From NCBI RefSeq assembly GCF_003368325.1, contig NZ_CP031466.1, positions 62,001 through 126,000 on the forward strand: a stretch of DNA of 64,000 bases, in the 5' to 3' direction. Of the stretch, positions 44,290 to 53,648 are shown in pieces. Position numbers and translations under genes: made by a program. How positions within the stretch are numbered: position 1 is the first letter of the stretch; every line of letters begins with the position of its first letter. The notes below the pieces were generated by a model. That model did no database searches. It saw nothing but the letters and a program-made list of their open reading frames with translations, and was not told where the DNA came from. This DNA comes from Paraburkholderia caffeinilytica. GTDB lineage: Bacteria; Pseudomonadota; Gammaproteobacteria; Burkholderiales; Burkholderiaceae.

Positions 44290-44411
44290 CCTCGGATTTC
44301 TGGCGAAAAGCTATTACGTCCTGCGGCCTGGTAACCACAGTGTGTGACGCCGATCGCGAGAAGTCAAGGCTTCTGTCGTCCTGAAAATAGGACCATGGAG
44401 ATCGCGACATT

Positions 44412-45389
44412 ATGGCAAACAGGCTGTTAAACGAAACACACCTGCGCAGGATACGTGGCCGGCAGTGCGAAGACCGATGGGGGCCAGATTACGCGGCTTC
44501 CGTCTGGGCGACGCCGCAGGAAGCGCCTGGATGGAAGTGTGCTTCTATCCTGTCTCCCCGGAAACTTGGGTCGCGGGACTTTCACACCTTCGGTAGACCG
44601 GACCGATTTGCAGCCCTTCTTGCACTACACAACGATCGACTCTGGGACCTGCACGAGCAACGGATACTCTTTCCGGAACCGCGGGAACATTTCCTGTACG
44701 GTCATCCGCGCGCGGCCGGTATGAAGCTAAACCCGCTTCTTGGCACTATCGACGTTGCATCGCGCATGGGGATTCTGTCCAAACATCCTCGAATCTACGT
44801 CAGAACTAGCGATGCAGCGCGGACGGCGATGGTCGTGCCATTCCCCTTCATAGGTGACTTGCTGCTTTATCTCGAGGATGAAGCGGGTGTGTATGTGCTT
44901 AACTGGTCAGTGACGGACAGACTGAAGGATTTTCGCCCGCGGGGCAGGCCTCGGGCGCATGCTGCAGGACCGCATGATCGTGACCTGTCCGAACGAGACA
45001 GCAAATTAATCGAACACATCTATTACCAGGACGCCGGCATAAGGACACAGAAAGTAGCTGGGGAACTCGTGGACTTTGATTTGCGATGCAATCTCTACGA
45101 GTTGTTCCTAGCGCAGGATAGGGTGGTGGGGCTGCCTCATGAGATGATCATCGAGATCACGGCCATGTTTCGGGCAGGGGTTGGAAGTGGGGTGGTTGGC
45201 TATGAGGTGGTACGAGATGTGGCGGCCAAGTTTCGCATTAAAGACGATGTCGCCCTTACTATCCTGAAGCAAGCCGTCTGGAATCGGGAAATACGCGTCG
45301 ATCTGTTTCGTCCGTTTCTTGTAGACAAACCTCTGCACCCGGAAGTATGCGACGTATTCGAACGATATCGCGATTGGTTCAGGAGATAG
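44412..45389 (+). CDS. tnsA: TnsA-like transposon endonuclease
   Basis: The 325-aa protein (GGAG precedes ATG 44412) follows the TnsA plan. An N-terminal restriction-type nuclease domain contains LLALHNDRLWDLHEQRILFPEP (Glu of the active site), GTIDVASRMGILSKHP and VPFPFIGDLLLY (Asp). A C-terminal winged-helix part has LIEHIYYQDAGIRTQKVAGELV and YELFLAQDR. TnsA cuts the 5' ends of the transposon during cut-and-paste movement. The Q-x-K that completes the TnsA catalytic centre appears replaced by LNWS in VYVLNWSVTDR, so cleavage activity is uncertain. Confidence 0.75.
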   Translation: MANRLLNETHLRRIRGRQCEDRWGPDYAASVWATPQEAPGWKCASILSPRKLGSRDFHTFGRPDRFAALLALHNDRLWDLHEQRILFPEPREHFLYGHPRAAGMKLNPLLGTIDVASRMGILSKHPRIYVRTSDAARTAMVVPFPFIGDLLLYLEDEAGVYVLNWSVTDRLKDFRPRGRPRAHAAGPHDRDLSERDSKLIEHIYYQDAGIRTQKVAGELVDFDLRCNLYELFLAQDRVVGLPHEMIIEITAMFRAGVGSGVVGYEVVRDVAAKFRIKDDVALTILKQAVWNREIRVDLFRPFLVDKPLHPEVCDVFERYRDWFRR

Positions 45390-45392
45390 CAG

Positions 45393-47453
45393 ATGAACCA
45401 GCATATTGGACTCCAGCTACATGCGCCGAATGGATTTCATGGGCTGTCGAAATCGATTCGATATTACTTTGCAGGAAGAAGACGCTCTGACGACGCCGCC
45501 TTGCTGATATGGTTTGAAACGGGGAAAAAGCAGCGTCGCGTTCGCTTCGTGCGACTAAGCCGGCACGATTTTGAACTTGCGCTGCTGCAGGATCCACCAG
45601 CGCTGGTGCCAGAAAATAGGCAATATACGCTTCCGGAATGGCTGCGAGATTACGAGGGAATATCGTTCGAGGAAGTGGAAGGTCTACGATACAAGCGAAA
45701 GAAAGAGACCTACCTCCAGCAGATTGAGAGAACATACTCTTATATCAGATCAGCCTTGGATAACGAACAGGAAATCCTTTCGGCTGATGATCCTCTCAAA
45801 GAACTCTCGAAGTATGCTGCCCGCAGTCAAAGGAGTTTACATCCACATCGACTACAGGTGTGGTTTTTCTCTTACATCTTGCACGAACGAAAAATGGAGG
45901 CCTTAAAAAGATCCACCCAACGAATAGGAAAGTGGGACCGTGGGGACGAAACGCATGCGAGCCAGAAATTGGGTCGCCCTTCCTTGATTGATGGGTCGGT
46001 GTATGGATGGTCGTCTGCGCAAATCGGCGAAGAAAAGATGACGGACAGCTATCTCCACTATTGTGGATTAGGTGTATCAATGGCCGAAATTCACCGGCGT
46101 GCCATGGTAGGTGAATTTGGGTGCAAGGTGCGGCGAACGGAATCAGGTACACGCCAGCTATATCATCCGGAAAATAAGCCTTTTCCGAGTTATGGTCAAT
46201 TTCGATACAACGTTGTGAAGAAGTTCAGCCTGGAGTTGGTTCAAAACACGGTCTGGGGGCAGCCGCGGGTGCGTTCACATGCAGCATATAACCAGGGAAA
46301 TTTCACGCGACCATACGCAAATCTGCTCGAGAGTGTTGTGGTGGACGCCTATCGGGTGGAAGACCGGGCGCAGGCATTCCGGTCTGATGATCCGATGCCT
46401 TCGCTCGTCGTTGCGCGCGGAGTGTGCGAAACGACGTCATCTGTTGTCGGAATCGGATTTTCGTTAGGGGCCGAATCTGGAGAGGCCTACCGGTCGATGC
46501 TATTCTGCATGTGTGTCCCCAAGTCATACTACGCGCGCTTGATCGGCATTCCGCCCGAAATTCTTGACTGGATCATGGAAGGACTTCCTCCGAGCTTCAC
46601 TTCCGATCGAGGACCCGGTGGAAGCAAAGACCTGGTAGATAATCTGAAGATAAGATTTCCCATAAAAACTATCATCCCATCGCATTCCGGGCAGTCCAAC
46701 GCTGTTGCGGAAGCGAGTCATCCGAAGACGATTTGTCTGGAGGGAGCGCCAACGTTCAAGCAGAGTGACCTCGATATTGTCAAGTTGATGAAGCGCGAGG
46801 TTATCCGGGCATGTAGGGACAATCACACAAGAGATATATCGGGCCGGCTTAGTGACGAAGCGGTCAGGGATTTCTTGAACGAAGGATTGGCAGCGACACC
46901 TCACAACTATTGGAAGTACTTGCAAAAACGCCTTCGCACATCGGGGAATTCATTGTCGATAGAAGAGGCCGTGAGGGCGTTTTGTACGCCGGTTGACCTT
47001 GATGTGGACTGCGATGGAGTGAGGTTTAAGAGTCACTGGTACAACTCTGCGGAATTCAGGAGAACCGGCATTCAGAGCGAAGTTGCAAAGCGCACCGGTT
47101 TCAAGCTACCAGGATACATACTGCCGCTTGCGATGCGTTATCTTTGGGTAGAGGTCAAAGGGAAACTGATAGAACTCGAGGCCAGCGTACGGGTCCGGAT
47201 CGACGGTGCCGATCTGAATGTTCCGCTTTCCAGTCTTGAAGCTGCGGAACGAGATCGCAAGGCATTGAAAGCAATGACTCGTGAGAGTGCCGAAGCCGCG
47301 CATGTTGAAGCGCGGTTGAAGTTTGAGGAGACAACGGGGCAGTCGTGGGACGCCGGGTGTCGACGCACCGGCTCTCCAAAAAGAGCGACGGGGATTACCC
47401 GTCACGAGGCGGAGTTGCTTGATACGAAGCGTGGAACGCGGAGGCAAGCATGA
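45393..47453 (+). CDS. tnsB: TnsB-like DDE transposase
   Basis: The 686-aa protein starts 4 bases after the tnsA stop with AGGAG upstream. It carries an integrase-type catalytic core: ESVVVDAYRVED (first Asp), PSFTSDRGPGGSKDLVDNL (second Asp) and SHSGQSNAVAEASHPK (Glu). The N-terminal 300 residues contain helix-turn-helix-like DNA-binding segments that would recognise the ends. The C-terminal part contains the Mu-type beta-barrel pattern (PVDLDVDCDGVRFKSHWYNS) and a basic tail likely to contact TnsC. TnsB cuts and joins the 3' ends. Its stop overlaps the tnsC start. Confidence 0.85.
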   Translation: MNQHIGLQLHAPNGFHGLSKSIRYYFAGRRRSDDAALLIWFETGKKQRRVRFVRLSRHDFELALLQDPPALVPENRQYTLPEWLRDYEGISFEEVEGLRYKRKKETYLQQIERTYSYIRSALDNEQEILSADDPLKELSKYAARSQRSLHPHRLQVWFFSYILHERKMEALKRSTQRIGKWDRGDETHASQKLGRPSLIDGSVYGWSSAQIGEEKMTDSYLHYCGLGVSMAEIHRRAMVGEFGCKVRRTESGTRQLYHPENKPFPSYGQFRYNVVKKFSLELVQNTVWGQPRVRSHAAYNQGNFTRPYANLLESVVVDAYRVEDRAQAFRSDDPMPSLVVARGVCETTSSVVGIGFSLGAESGEAYRSMLFCMCVPKSYYARLIGIPPEILDWIMEGLPPSFTSDRGPGGSKDLVDNLKIRFPIKTIIPSHSGQSNAVAEASHPKTICLEGAPTFKQSDLDIVKLMKREVIRACRDNHTRDISGRLSDEAVRDFLNEGLAATPHNYWKYLQKRLRTSGNSLSIEEAVRAFCTPVDLDVDCDGVRFKSHWYNSAEFRRTGIQSEVAKRTGFKLPGYILPLAMRYLWVEVKGKLIELEASVRVRIDGADLNVPLSSLEAAERDRKALKAMTRESAEAAHVEARLKFEETTGQSWDAGCRRTGSPKRATGITRHEAELLDTKRGTRRQA

Positions 47454-48811
47454 GCTTTAATCCGTGGGCAGCGCGGTTTGCAAAATCGTGGACGGACGAG
47501 GCGATCGACGCTATTGTCGAAGTGCTCGCTTCGCCACCGCGACTGCAAGGGTTGGCGGCTGACCCGGCGGCTGAGGTCGTTCGTGTTGGACTCGAGAAGA
47601 TTTTCGTGTCTGGCGAACAAGCCCGTCAAGTGCTCCGTATTTTCATTGACATAGCGTTTGTACACGCAACTTCGCATTTTATCTCTGAAAAAGCGTATGC
47701 GCACGGCCTGTACGAGCCAGATCCGTGGGGAGGGCATGCTGCTCCCGCGATATGTTTCACCGGACTGGCCGGCACGGGAAAGTCTGCGCTATTCATTGCA
47801 TTGCGGAAATTGCTGGGGCCGCCCGCATCCGTAGACATTCCGGGACACGGAGACATCCCGTTAATTCCAGGCTGGTTTCTGACTGTGAAGGATGGCACAG
47901 ACTTGAAACGGTTGCTGACGCCGTGTGCGATGCCCGATGGCAGTCAAAGCGGTTCGGCTGATCAGGACTGGTCGCGGGCGAGGCGCATTGCGACGTCCGA
48001 CTTGCTCAAGCTGTCGCGCCGACAGGCTTGGCGAGACGGCGTATGTTTCATTGGGGTCGACGAATTCCAGTTCATAACACTCGGTAGTGTAGCGAACGCG
48101 AGAGCGACGTCAGTGCTCCTGAATCTTCTGGGACTTGGGCCGCGATTGGTGTACATCGCGAACTACAGCCTCGTGCATCGATTAAGAAAACGAGGTCATG
48201 AGGATCGAGACCGGCTTTTGCAGCGGCCTGTTGTTTTGTGGCCGGAAGCGTGCTCTTCGCCGGATTGGATACGATTACTTACCGAGTTCAAGAAATTATG
48301 TCCCGAAGTATTTATTTTCGACGTCGACAACGTGCAGGAAGACATTCATCGTTTCACCTTTGGACTTAAACGATCGGTTGTACGTCTTCTGGTTGCAGCA
48401 GTCCGTGAGAGTCGTAACAAAGGAAACCGGATCCGCGTTGACGAGGATGCGCTCCGTCGTGCTTACCTGTCCCAGGAGTACAGTGCCTGCCGGGAAGATG
48501 TCGAAATTCTGGTAAAGCAGCAGATTCAGCGGAAGTGCCTGAGACAGGATCTGTGGTGTCCATTTTCGGGCGAAGACAATTCCGAAAGTGTCTTAGTGGC
48601 GAGCCGGGCGGTGCAGGATTTTAATCGAAAGGTCGATGAGGACTATCTGAAGTCATCGCTTCTTCCCAACGAAGCGGCCGCATTTAATGCGATTCAAGCC
48701 GAACATGTCAAGGATAGGCCTCGAGGAAAAGTAGTGAGCATGCCGAGGCAGAAGGTGACCGCTGAACTGTTGCTTGAGGGAAGCAGGCAGTTTGACAAGG
48801 GTCCCCGCTAG
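47450..48811 (+). CDS. tnsC: TnsC-like AAA+ ATPase
   Basis: The 453-aa protein overlaps tnsB by four bases (ATGA). Walker A is ICFTGLAGTGKSALF and Walker B is DGVCFIGVDEFQFITL, followed by a sensor-like VYIANYSLVHRL. TnsC is the ATP-dependent regulator that links TniQ at the target to the TnsAB transposase. The N-terminal 85 residues (VEVLASPPRLQGLAADPAAEVVR) precede the AAA+ core. Length and position between tnsB and tniQ match Tn7-like operons. Confidence 0.85.
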   Translation: MSFNPWAARFAKSWTDEAIDAIVEVLASPPRLQGLAADPAAEVVRVGLEKIFVSGEQARQVLRIFIDIAFVHATSHFISEKAYAHGLYEPDPWGGHAAPAICFTGLAGTGKSALFIALRKLLGPPASVDIPGHGDIPLIPGWFLTVKDGTDLKRLLTPCAMPDGSQSGSADQDWSRARRIATSDLLKLSRRQAWRDGVCFIGVDEFQFITLGSVANARATSVLLNLLGLGPRLVYIANYSLVHRLRKRGHEDRDRLLQRPVVLWPEACSSPDWIRLLTEFKKLCPEVFIFDVDNVQEDIHRFTFGLKRSVVRLLVAAVRESRNKGNRIRVDEDALRRAYLSQEYSACREDVEILVKQQIQRKCLRQDLWCPFSGEDNSESVLVASRAVQDFNRKVDEDYLKSSLLPNEAAAFNAIQAEHVKDRPRGKVVSMPRQKVTAELLLEGSRQFDKGPR

Positions 48812-48900
48812 CCTGGGGCGATGCTTCATCGTTCCATTGCCGGGATATCAAACTGTCTTGTCGAGGGAGCGCTGTTTTTGAAGTAGGTTCGAAGTGTGAT

Positions 48901-49995
48901 ATGGATTCGTTCGAGGGTGCGCGTGCTAGTCTCATCATTGATTCGTGGCTACCGGATGAGACGCTGTTTAGCCTCGCGAGCCGGCATCACATCGTGTCTT
49001 GCAACTGTCTGTGTTCTGATACTTGTCGTCAACTGTTTGGTCACGCGAACCTGAGTTCTTGTCATGACCTTCCGTCACGCATCGACGTTTTCGTGGAGAG
49101 AACGAACCGTAGATTTGGGCGAGCCGAAGAGGTGATTCTGGACCATACGCTGCTACCGTTCTATCTGCCGTTGAATTCCAGGGCGCAGGCTGTAGTTGCA
49201 ATGCGCGCCATGCGAGGACATCGGATCGGCTCACTGAGGTACAGCTTAGGGATCTTACTGGACCACGTTCGTACCTGTCATCCCCTCAGGGCATGCGAAC
49301 TATGTATGACGGATGACATCGAGCGATTCACTGTCGCCTACTGGCACTATGCGCACCAGGTACCAGGTGTGTGGCGCTGTCCGATCCATCATTGTGCGCT
49401 CATGATGTCGTCCGCAGCAGGCACAAGAACAGGGTATTACAATTGGTGCCTTCCTCGGCAGGATGGCCTGATGAGGCTCACACTACGTCCGTCCGATTTC
49501 GAGGACGAATGTGGCGAGTCGCAAGAGCGGTTTGCATGTGCGGCGTTGGGACTTACAGCTCTTGCTCCGAACATTTTCTTTGAAGCTGAGCAACTTGCAC
49601 GAGTCTACTCAGACCGGCTCACCGCACTGGGCTTGCGAGAGACCAGCGGCAAGCCGCGCCTCACCGACTGCATCCCGCTGATTCTGAAGAGCGCGGCGCC
49701 GCTTCGTGTGCTGGGGGAACTGACAGCGCTACCCGGCACTGAGGAGGGGGCGCGCGCATATGTATCGAGGTTATGTTGGCGGCCAGCCGTCCGCATGCAT
49801 CCGTTTCTGCATCTGTTCACGATCGTTTGGTTGTTTGGCAATTGGGAGTCTTTCTGGAATATTGTCAAGATTGAGTTCGAAGAGCATCCCGTCTTAGAGA
49901 GGCTTCATGTCCTAGACTCCTCTTGTTGGGATCACGATGCGATGTATCGTCGGGCACTTGCCGATCTGTGGGAGGAAGAATCTAGGCGCGCATGA
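48901..49995 (+). CDS. tniQ: TniQ/TnsD-family target-selection protein (copy b)
   Basis: The 364-aa protein follows tnsC by 89 bases. It begins with the TniQ pattern IIDSWLPDETLFSLASRHHIVS and has the zinc finger ACELCMTDDIERFTVAYWHYAHQVPGVWRCPIHHCALM (C-x-x-C, YW-x-x-x-HQVPG, C-x-x-H). The distal half differs from copy a. As the last gene of the tns unit it is probably the element's standard target selector. The terminal repeats at 50041-50190 follow directly. Confidence 0.82.
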   Translation: MDSFEGARASLIIDSWLPDETLFSLASRHHIVSCNCLCSDTCRQLFGHANLSSCHDLPSRIDVFVERTNRRFGRAEEVILDHTLLPFYLPLNSRAQAVVAMRAMRGHRIGSLRYSLGILLDHVRTCHPLRACELCMTDDIERFTVAYWHYAHQVPGVWRCPIHHCALMMSSAAGTRTGYYNWCLPRQDGLMRLTLRPSDFEDECGESQERFACAALGLTALAPNIFFEAEQLARVYSDRLTALGLRETSGKPRLTDCIPLILKSAAPLRVLGELTALPGTEEGARAYVSRLCWRPAVRMHPFLHLFTIVWLFGNWESFWNIVKIEFEEHPVLERLHVLDSSCWDHDAMYRRALADLWEEESRRA

Positions 49996-50040
49996 TCGCC
50001 ACTAACGCAGTCTCACCGCACGCAGCGCGGGGCATCTGGC

Positions 50041-50190
50041 CGTAAAATCGCCTCGCTGCTGATGTTATGAAGGATTGCTGGTTTACGCTTTTAGTTTTTC
50101 ATTCATCGATCTAGGTGGCCGACAAGTCGCTGTTTGACACTTTTTGACGAATCTTAAAATTTAGCGTAAATGCGGCGCCGTTCTGACAGT
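50041..50190 (+). repeat. Possible transposon right end with TnsB-site-like repeats
   Basis: Several related motifs lie in the A+T-rich stretch after tniQ-b: GCCGTAAAATCGCC, AGCGTAAATGCGGC, the inverted copy GTTTACGCTTTTAG, and paired GTCGCTGTTTGACA and GCGCCGTTCTGACA. Tn7-like ends carry several transposase-binding repeats and terminate in TGT/ACA. The last ACA is at about 50186-50188. No matching left end was found, so this remains a proposal. The gap 49996-50426 has no gene. Confidence 0.4.
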
Positions 50191-50426
50191 TTTCATTTCC
50201 AGGATCAACGTGATCCGGGAGAGTCGACCGATGAAGGGTTCCAGTGCCGGAATCGGTATGGGATTGCGATCGTCGGGCACGGGATAAACCAGGATCCGGT
50301 CATCGGCCAGAACCCGGAAAATCAGGCGCCCGATCTCCATCCGCTCAAGTGTGCCCGCGCCCCGCCGTATACCCGGACAAGGCCTGTCGCCTACCGATTC
50401 CTGCTTACATCCGAAAAAAGCCCACT

Positions 50427-52226
50427 ATGTTCTCTTCCATTCGCGCGCGAATCGTCGCACTGTGCGTCGCCATCGTTGTCGTGGCACTCGCAGCCAATGC
50501 AGTGCTCAACTACGTCGTGGCCAACGGATACAACACCGCTTCGATCGACAACAGCCTCACCGCCGTCGAAAACGGTCACGTGGCCGGGATCAGGCAATGG
50601 GTTGCCGCCAATAGTCAGATAATTGACTCGTTGCAGGATATCGCGCTGCAGCCCGACCCGATACCGGTGTTCAAGCTGATGGCCAGCGCTGGAAAGTTCA
50701 CCAATGTCTACGCCGGTTACCCCGACAAGACCTCGAAGTTCGAGGACCCGACCGGCATCCCGCCCACCTTCGATCCGACCGTTCGCCCCTGGTACAAGCA
50801 GGCGGTTGCCGCCGGCAAGCCGGCGGTGACGCAGCCGTATGTGTCCATCTCCACTGGCCATCTGGTCGTGTCGTTCGTATCACCGGTGGTTCGCGACGGC
50901 GTCTTGAAGGGCGTGGTGGCGGGCACCGTCGACATGGACAGCGTCATTGCCAACATCAAGGCGATTCATCCGACGCCGTCGAGCTTCGGCATGCTGGTGA
51001 ACAGCAGCGGCCAGATCGTGGCGCACCCCGACGCGAAACTGACCTTGAAGCCCGTCACCGATCTCGTACCCGTTCTGAGCGCCGACAAGCTCGCCGCCCT
51101 GACCACGGCGGATCATCCGCTGGAGGTCGATGTGGGCGGCAGTACCAAGCTGCTGCGCGCGCAGCAGATTGCCGGCACCGACTGGTTCGCCGTCGTCGCG
51201 CTCGACAAGGCTGAGGCAACCGCCGGCATGCGTTCGCAGCTGATCATCTCGATCGTTGCGCTGATCGTGATTGCCGGCATTGGCGCGGCAGTCGTCGCGG
51301 CAGTCACCGCCGTGTCGTTCCAGCGTCTCTCGAAGGTGCGCGATGCGATGGATGCGATCGCCTCGGGTGAAGGCGATCTGACCCGGCGCCTGCCCGCCAT
51401 CGGCGAGGACGAAGTCGCACAGATCGCGCGTTCGTTCAACACCTTCATCGACAAACTGAGCGGTGTGATGCGGCAGATTCGCGATGCCAGCGAATCGGTG
51501 CGGGTTGCCGCCAACGAAATTGCAGCCGGCAACGTCGATCTGTCAGGCCGCACCGAATCCGCCGCCGCGAGCCTGCAGCAAACCGCGGCGTCGATGGAGG
51601 AAATCACCGCGACGGTCGGCCAGTCGGCAAGCGCTGCGAAACAGGCCGACGACACGGCGGTGTCCGCCTCGCTCGTCGCTTCACGCGGCGGTGTCGCGAT
51701 CTCCGAAGTCATCACGACGATGGGAAAAATTGAAAATGCCTCGGTGAAGATTGCCGACATCATCGGCGTGATCGACGGCATCGCGTTTCAGACCAATATC
51801 CTCGCGCTCAATGCTGCGGTCGAAGCAGCTCGCGCCGGCGAACAGGGCCGCGGCTTCGCGGTCGTGGCCAGCGAAGTGCGCAGCCTCGCGCAGCGCAGCG
51901 CGCAAGCTGCCAAGGAGATCAAGGGATTGATCGAGTCGACGGTATCGAGCGTCGCCTCCGGTTCGAGTCAGGTTCGCCACGCGGGAGAAACGATGACGGA
52001 GATCGTTAGCAACGTGTCGAACGTGACGACGATCATTTCCGAAATTACCCAGGCCGCCAATGAACAGACCCGCGGCATTCAGGAGGTCAATCGCGCGGTT
52101 TCGCAGCTGGACGAAATGGTGCAGCAGAACGCGGCACTGGTGGAGCAATCCAGTGCTGCGGCCGCCGCGCTGCAATCGCAAGCGGTCAACCTTGCCACGG
52201 CCGTGACCCAGTTCCGGCTCGATTGA
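50427..52226 (+). CDS. Methyl-accepting chemotaxis protein with Cache sensor
   Basis: I start at ATG 50427 (599 aa). Membrane helix 1 is at residues 7-29 ([21 protein letters not shown]). The periplasmic double-Cache domain follows ([27 protein letters not shown] and [14 protein letters not shown]). Helix 2 is near 272-298 ([19 protein letters not shown]), then a HAMP region ([21 protein letters not shown]) and the signalling domain with the hairpin tip [33 protein letters not shown]. No CheR-binding pentapeptide is at the end. Cache domains of this type usually bind amino acids or small organic acids. It lies upstream of the sugar operon, but its ligand is unknown. Confidence 0.93.
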   Translation: MFSSIRARIVALCVAIVVVALAANAVLNYVVANGYNTASIDNSLTAVENGHVAGIRQWVAANSQIIDSLQDIALQPDPIPVFKLMASAGKFTNVYAGYPDKTSKFEDPTGIPPTFDPTVRPWYKQAVAAGKPAVTQPYVSISTGHLVVSFVSPVVRDGVLKGVVAGTVDMDSVIANIKAIHPTPSSFGMLVNSSGQIVAHPDAKLTLKPVTDLVPVLSADKLAALTTADHPLEVDVGGSTKLLRAQQIAGTDWFAVVALDKAEATAGMRSQLIISIVALIVIAGIGAAVVAAVTAVSFQRLSKVRDAMDAIASGEGDLTRRLPAIGEDEVAQIARSFNTFIDKLSGVMRQIRDASESVRVAANEIAAGNVDLSGRTESAAASLQQTAASMEEITATVGQSASAAKQADDTAVSASLVASRGGVAISEVITTMGKIENASVKIADIIGVIDGIAFQTNILALNAAVEAARAGEQGRGFAVVASEVRSLAQRSAQAAKEIKGLIESTVSSVASGSSQVRHAGETMTEIVSNVSNVTTIISEITQAANEQTRGIQEVNRAVSQLDEMVQQNAALVEQSSAAAAALQSQAVNLATAVTQFRLD

Positions 52227-52364
52227 ACGGAGTTTTCATGCCTTGAGCAGGGGGCTGATGCGGGACTGTACATTCAGAAACGGTTTGCAACGCGGGACGT
52301 ATGTGCGCGGAACCACGACACCGTATTTTCTGGAGACGCGTGAAAGCTCGCAGAAGAGTCGCGT

Positions 52365-53420
52365 CTAGCGATCGAACTCATTCGTTTGCTCCGCTTCTTC
52401 GAACATATTGCCGAATCCAGTCGGCACGAGAATAAGCGATCGGTCCGCCGCGTCATAGTTTTCGGCCAGTGTGAATGCTTCGGAAATGATTTTTTGCACG
52501 TCCTGCCGCAACATTGTCACGTCAAAGGGTAGATTTGCTGCAAAGGGATCCCAGTCGAAGCAGCCAACAACCGTCGACTTCCACGCGTCGGGCGACAGCG
52601 TCGCGGTAAACTGAACCGTGCCTTCAAACGCGGTAATCGAATTCATCAGCAAGCCCGCCGGAAGGCGTCCAAGCTTCTCATAGCGACTGGCGAGCGCGCG
52701 TTTGGCAGCCAGCGCGTTATATCCGCAGCACTCGATTGCATCTGCTGCAGGCGCTATCTGGCGCGCCTCGAACGCATCGCGAAAACCTGCAATACGCATC
52801 TCGGTCGCATACTCGCCAGCCACACCGCCCAGCAAAACCAACTCGTCGGGAAGGGCGCCGCGTGCCTGCAACTTTTCGATCAGCACGTCCGTAATCGCTC
52901 GTGCGCCGCTGCGATTATCGGAAACGACCGACGGCGCGCCATCTCCTGGCAGGTCCAGATTGATGCAAGGCACGCCCGCCGCCGAGCAGCGCTCGTTGAG
53001 CGGCATTGGATTGCGCACGCCGGCGATAAACAACAATTCAACCCGTTGCGACAAAAGTGTTTCAGTGACGCTTACCTCGAGAGAAGGATCCCGCTGGGTT
53101 CCCACCACGATGGGACAAAGCCCCCGGCTACGAGCCTGGTCTTCAAAGGTCTCTGCGAGTCCCGCGAAAAATCGGTTTCGATAGTGGGGAAGAATCATAC
53201 CGACCAACCCCGAGCGCGATAGCCGCAGCCCTCGCGCTTTCATGTTGACGTTGTACCCAAGCTCACGGGCGCACGCGAGGATTCGGTTCGCCGTCTCCTC
53301 CTTGATGCGATAGCGGGCCCAGTTGCCGTTCAGCACCATGCTCACCGTTGACGTTGAGGAGCCCGTCTTTTCCGCAATGTCGTAAATCGTCGACTTGCGT
53401 CCTGTATTGCTGCTTGCCAT
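52365..53420 (-). CDS. LacI-family transcriptional regulator of the sugar operon
   Basis: ATG 53420 has GGAG upstream and gives 351 aa. The N-terminal helix-turn-helix is STIYDIAEKTGSSTSTVSMVLNG, with the hinge helix near ARELGYNVNMKARGLR. The rest is a periplasmic-binding-like ligand domain (VGMILPHYRNRFFAGLAETFEDQARSRG, GVPCINLDLPG, VVGCFDWDPFAANL). It is divergent from the sugar ABC operon with two palindromic operators in between. It most likely represses the operon, and itself, until a sugar related to the transported one binds. Confidence 0.9.
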   Translation of the reverse strand: MASSNTGRKSTIYDIAEKTGSSTSTVSMVLNGNWARYRIKEETANRILACARELGYNVNMKARGLRLSRSGLVGMILPHYRNRFFAGLAETFEDQARSRGLCPIVVGTQRDPSLEVSVTETLLSQRVELLFIAGVRNPMPLNERCSAAGVPCINLDLPGDGAPSVVSDNRSGARAITDVLIEKLQARGALPDELVLLGGVAGEYATEMRIAGFRDAFEARQIAPAADAIECCGYNALAAKRALASRYEKLGRLPAGLLMNSITAFEGTVQFTATLSPDAWKSTVVGCFDWDPFAANLPFDVTMLRQDVQKIISEAFTLAENYDAADRSLILVPTGFGNMFEEAEQTNEFDR

Positions 53421-53516
53421 CAACGTTGCTCCGAGGCATTTCCGCCATTCATGTCTTGCGAAGGTAACCGTTTCGTAAAAGGCGCCGTACCAGGGTAATT
53501 CCGAGTCGACCATCTT

Positions 53517-53532
53517 GCTGAATAGATTCAGC
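53517..53532. promoter_or_regulatory. LacI-type operator 1
   Basis: GCTGAATAGATTCAGC is a perfect palindrome with 7-bp arms and a two-base centre, extending to TTGCTGAAT on the left. It lies in the divergent promoter region. Confidence 0.8.
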
Positions 53533-53549
53533 ATACACCGACCCGAGTT

Positions 53550-53565
53550 GCTGAATGGATTCAGC
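53550..53565. promoter_or_regulatory. LacI-type operator 2
   Basis: GCTGAATGGATTCAGC has the same arms as operator 1 and lies 33 bp from it, close to three helical turns, so one regulator tetramer or two dimers on the same face could bind. Both flanks extend the symmetry (TTGC...GCAA). Confidence 0.8.
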
Positions 53566-53648
53566 AAAGTTTAGCAAAGTCTGTAAGCGGGTTTTTCTAA
53601 TACTCATCGGGCGTCTGCCGGAAAGGTCAGGCGTTCAACGGAGGAGAC

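Larger units (their letters stand above)
42394..50190 (+). mobile_element. Tn7-like transposition module (tniQ-a, tnsA, tnsB, tnsC, tniQ-b)
   Basis: Five genes in one direction encode two TniQ/TnsD-type target-selection proteins, a TnsA-like endonuclease, a TnsB-like DDE transposase and a TnsC-like AAA+ regulator. This is the core of a heteromeric Tn7-like transposon. The tns genes are joined tightly (4-base gaps or overlaps). Possible transposase-binding repeats are at 50041-50190. I could not identify the opposite end; the genes from 35.4 kb onward may be cargo. No CRISPR array or cas gene is present. Confidence 0.75.

Noticed and set aside
42394..50190. CRISPR array or cas genes that would make this a CRISPR-associated transposon
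   Set aside because: No direct-repeat array and no Cas-like protein are present in or near the module.
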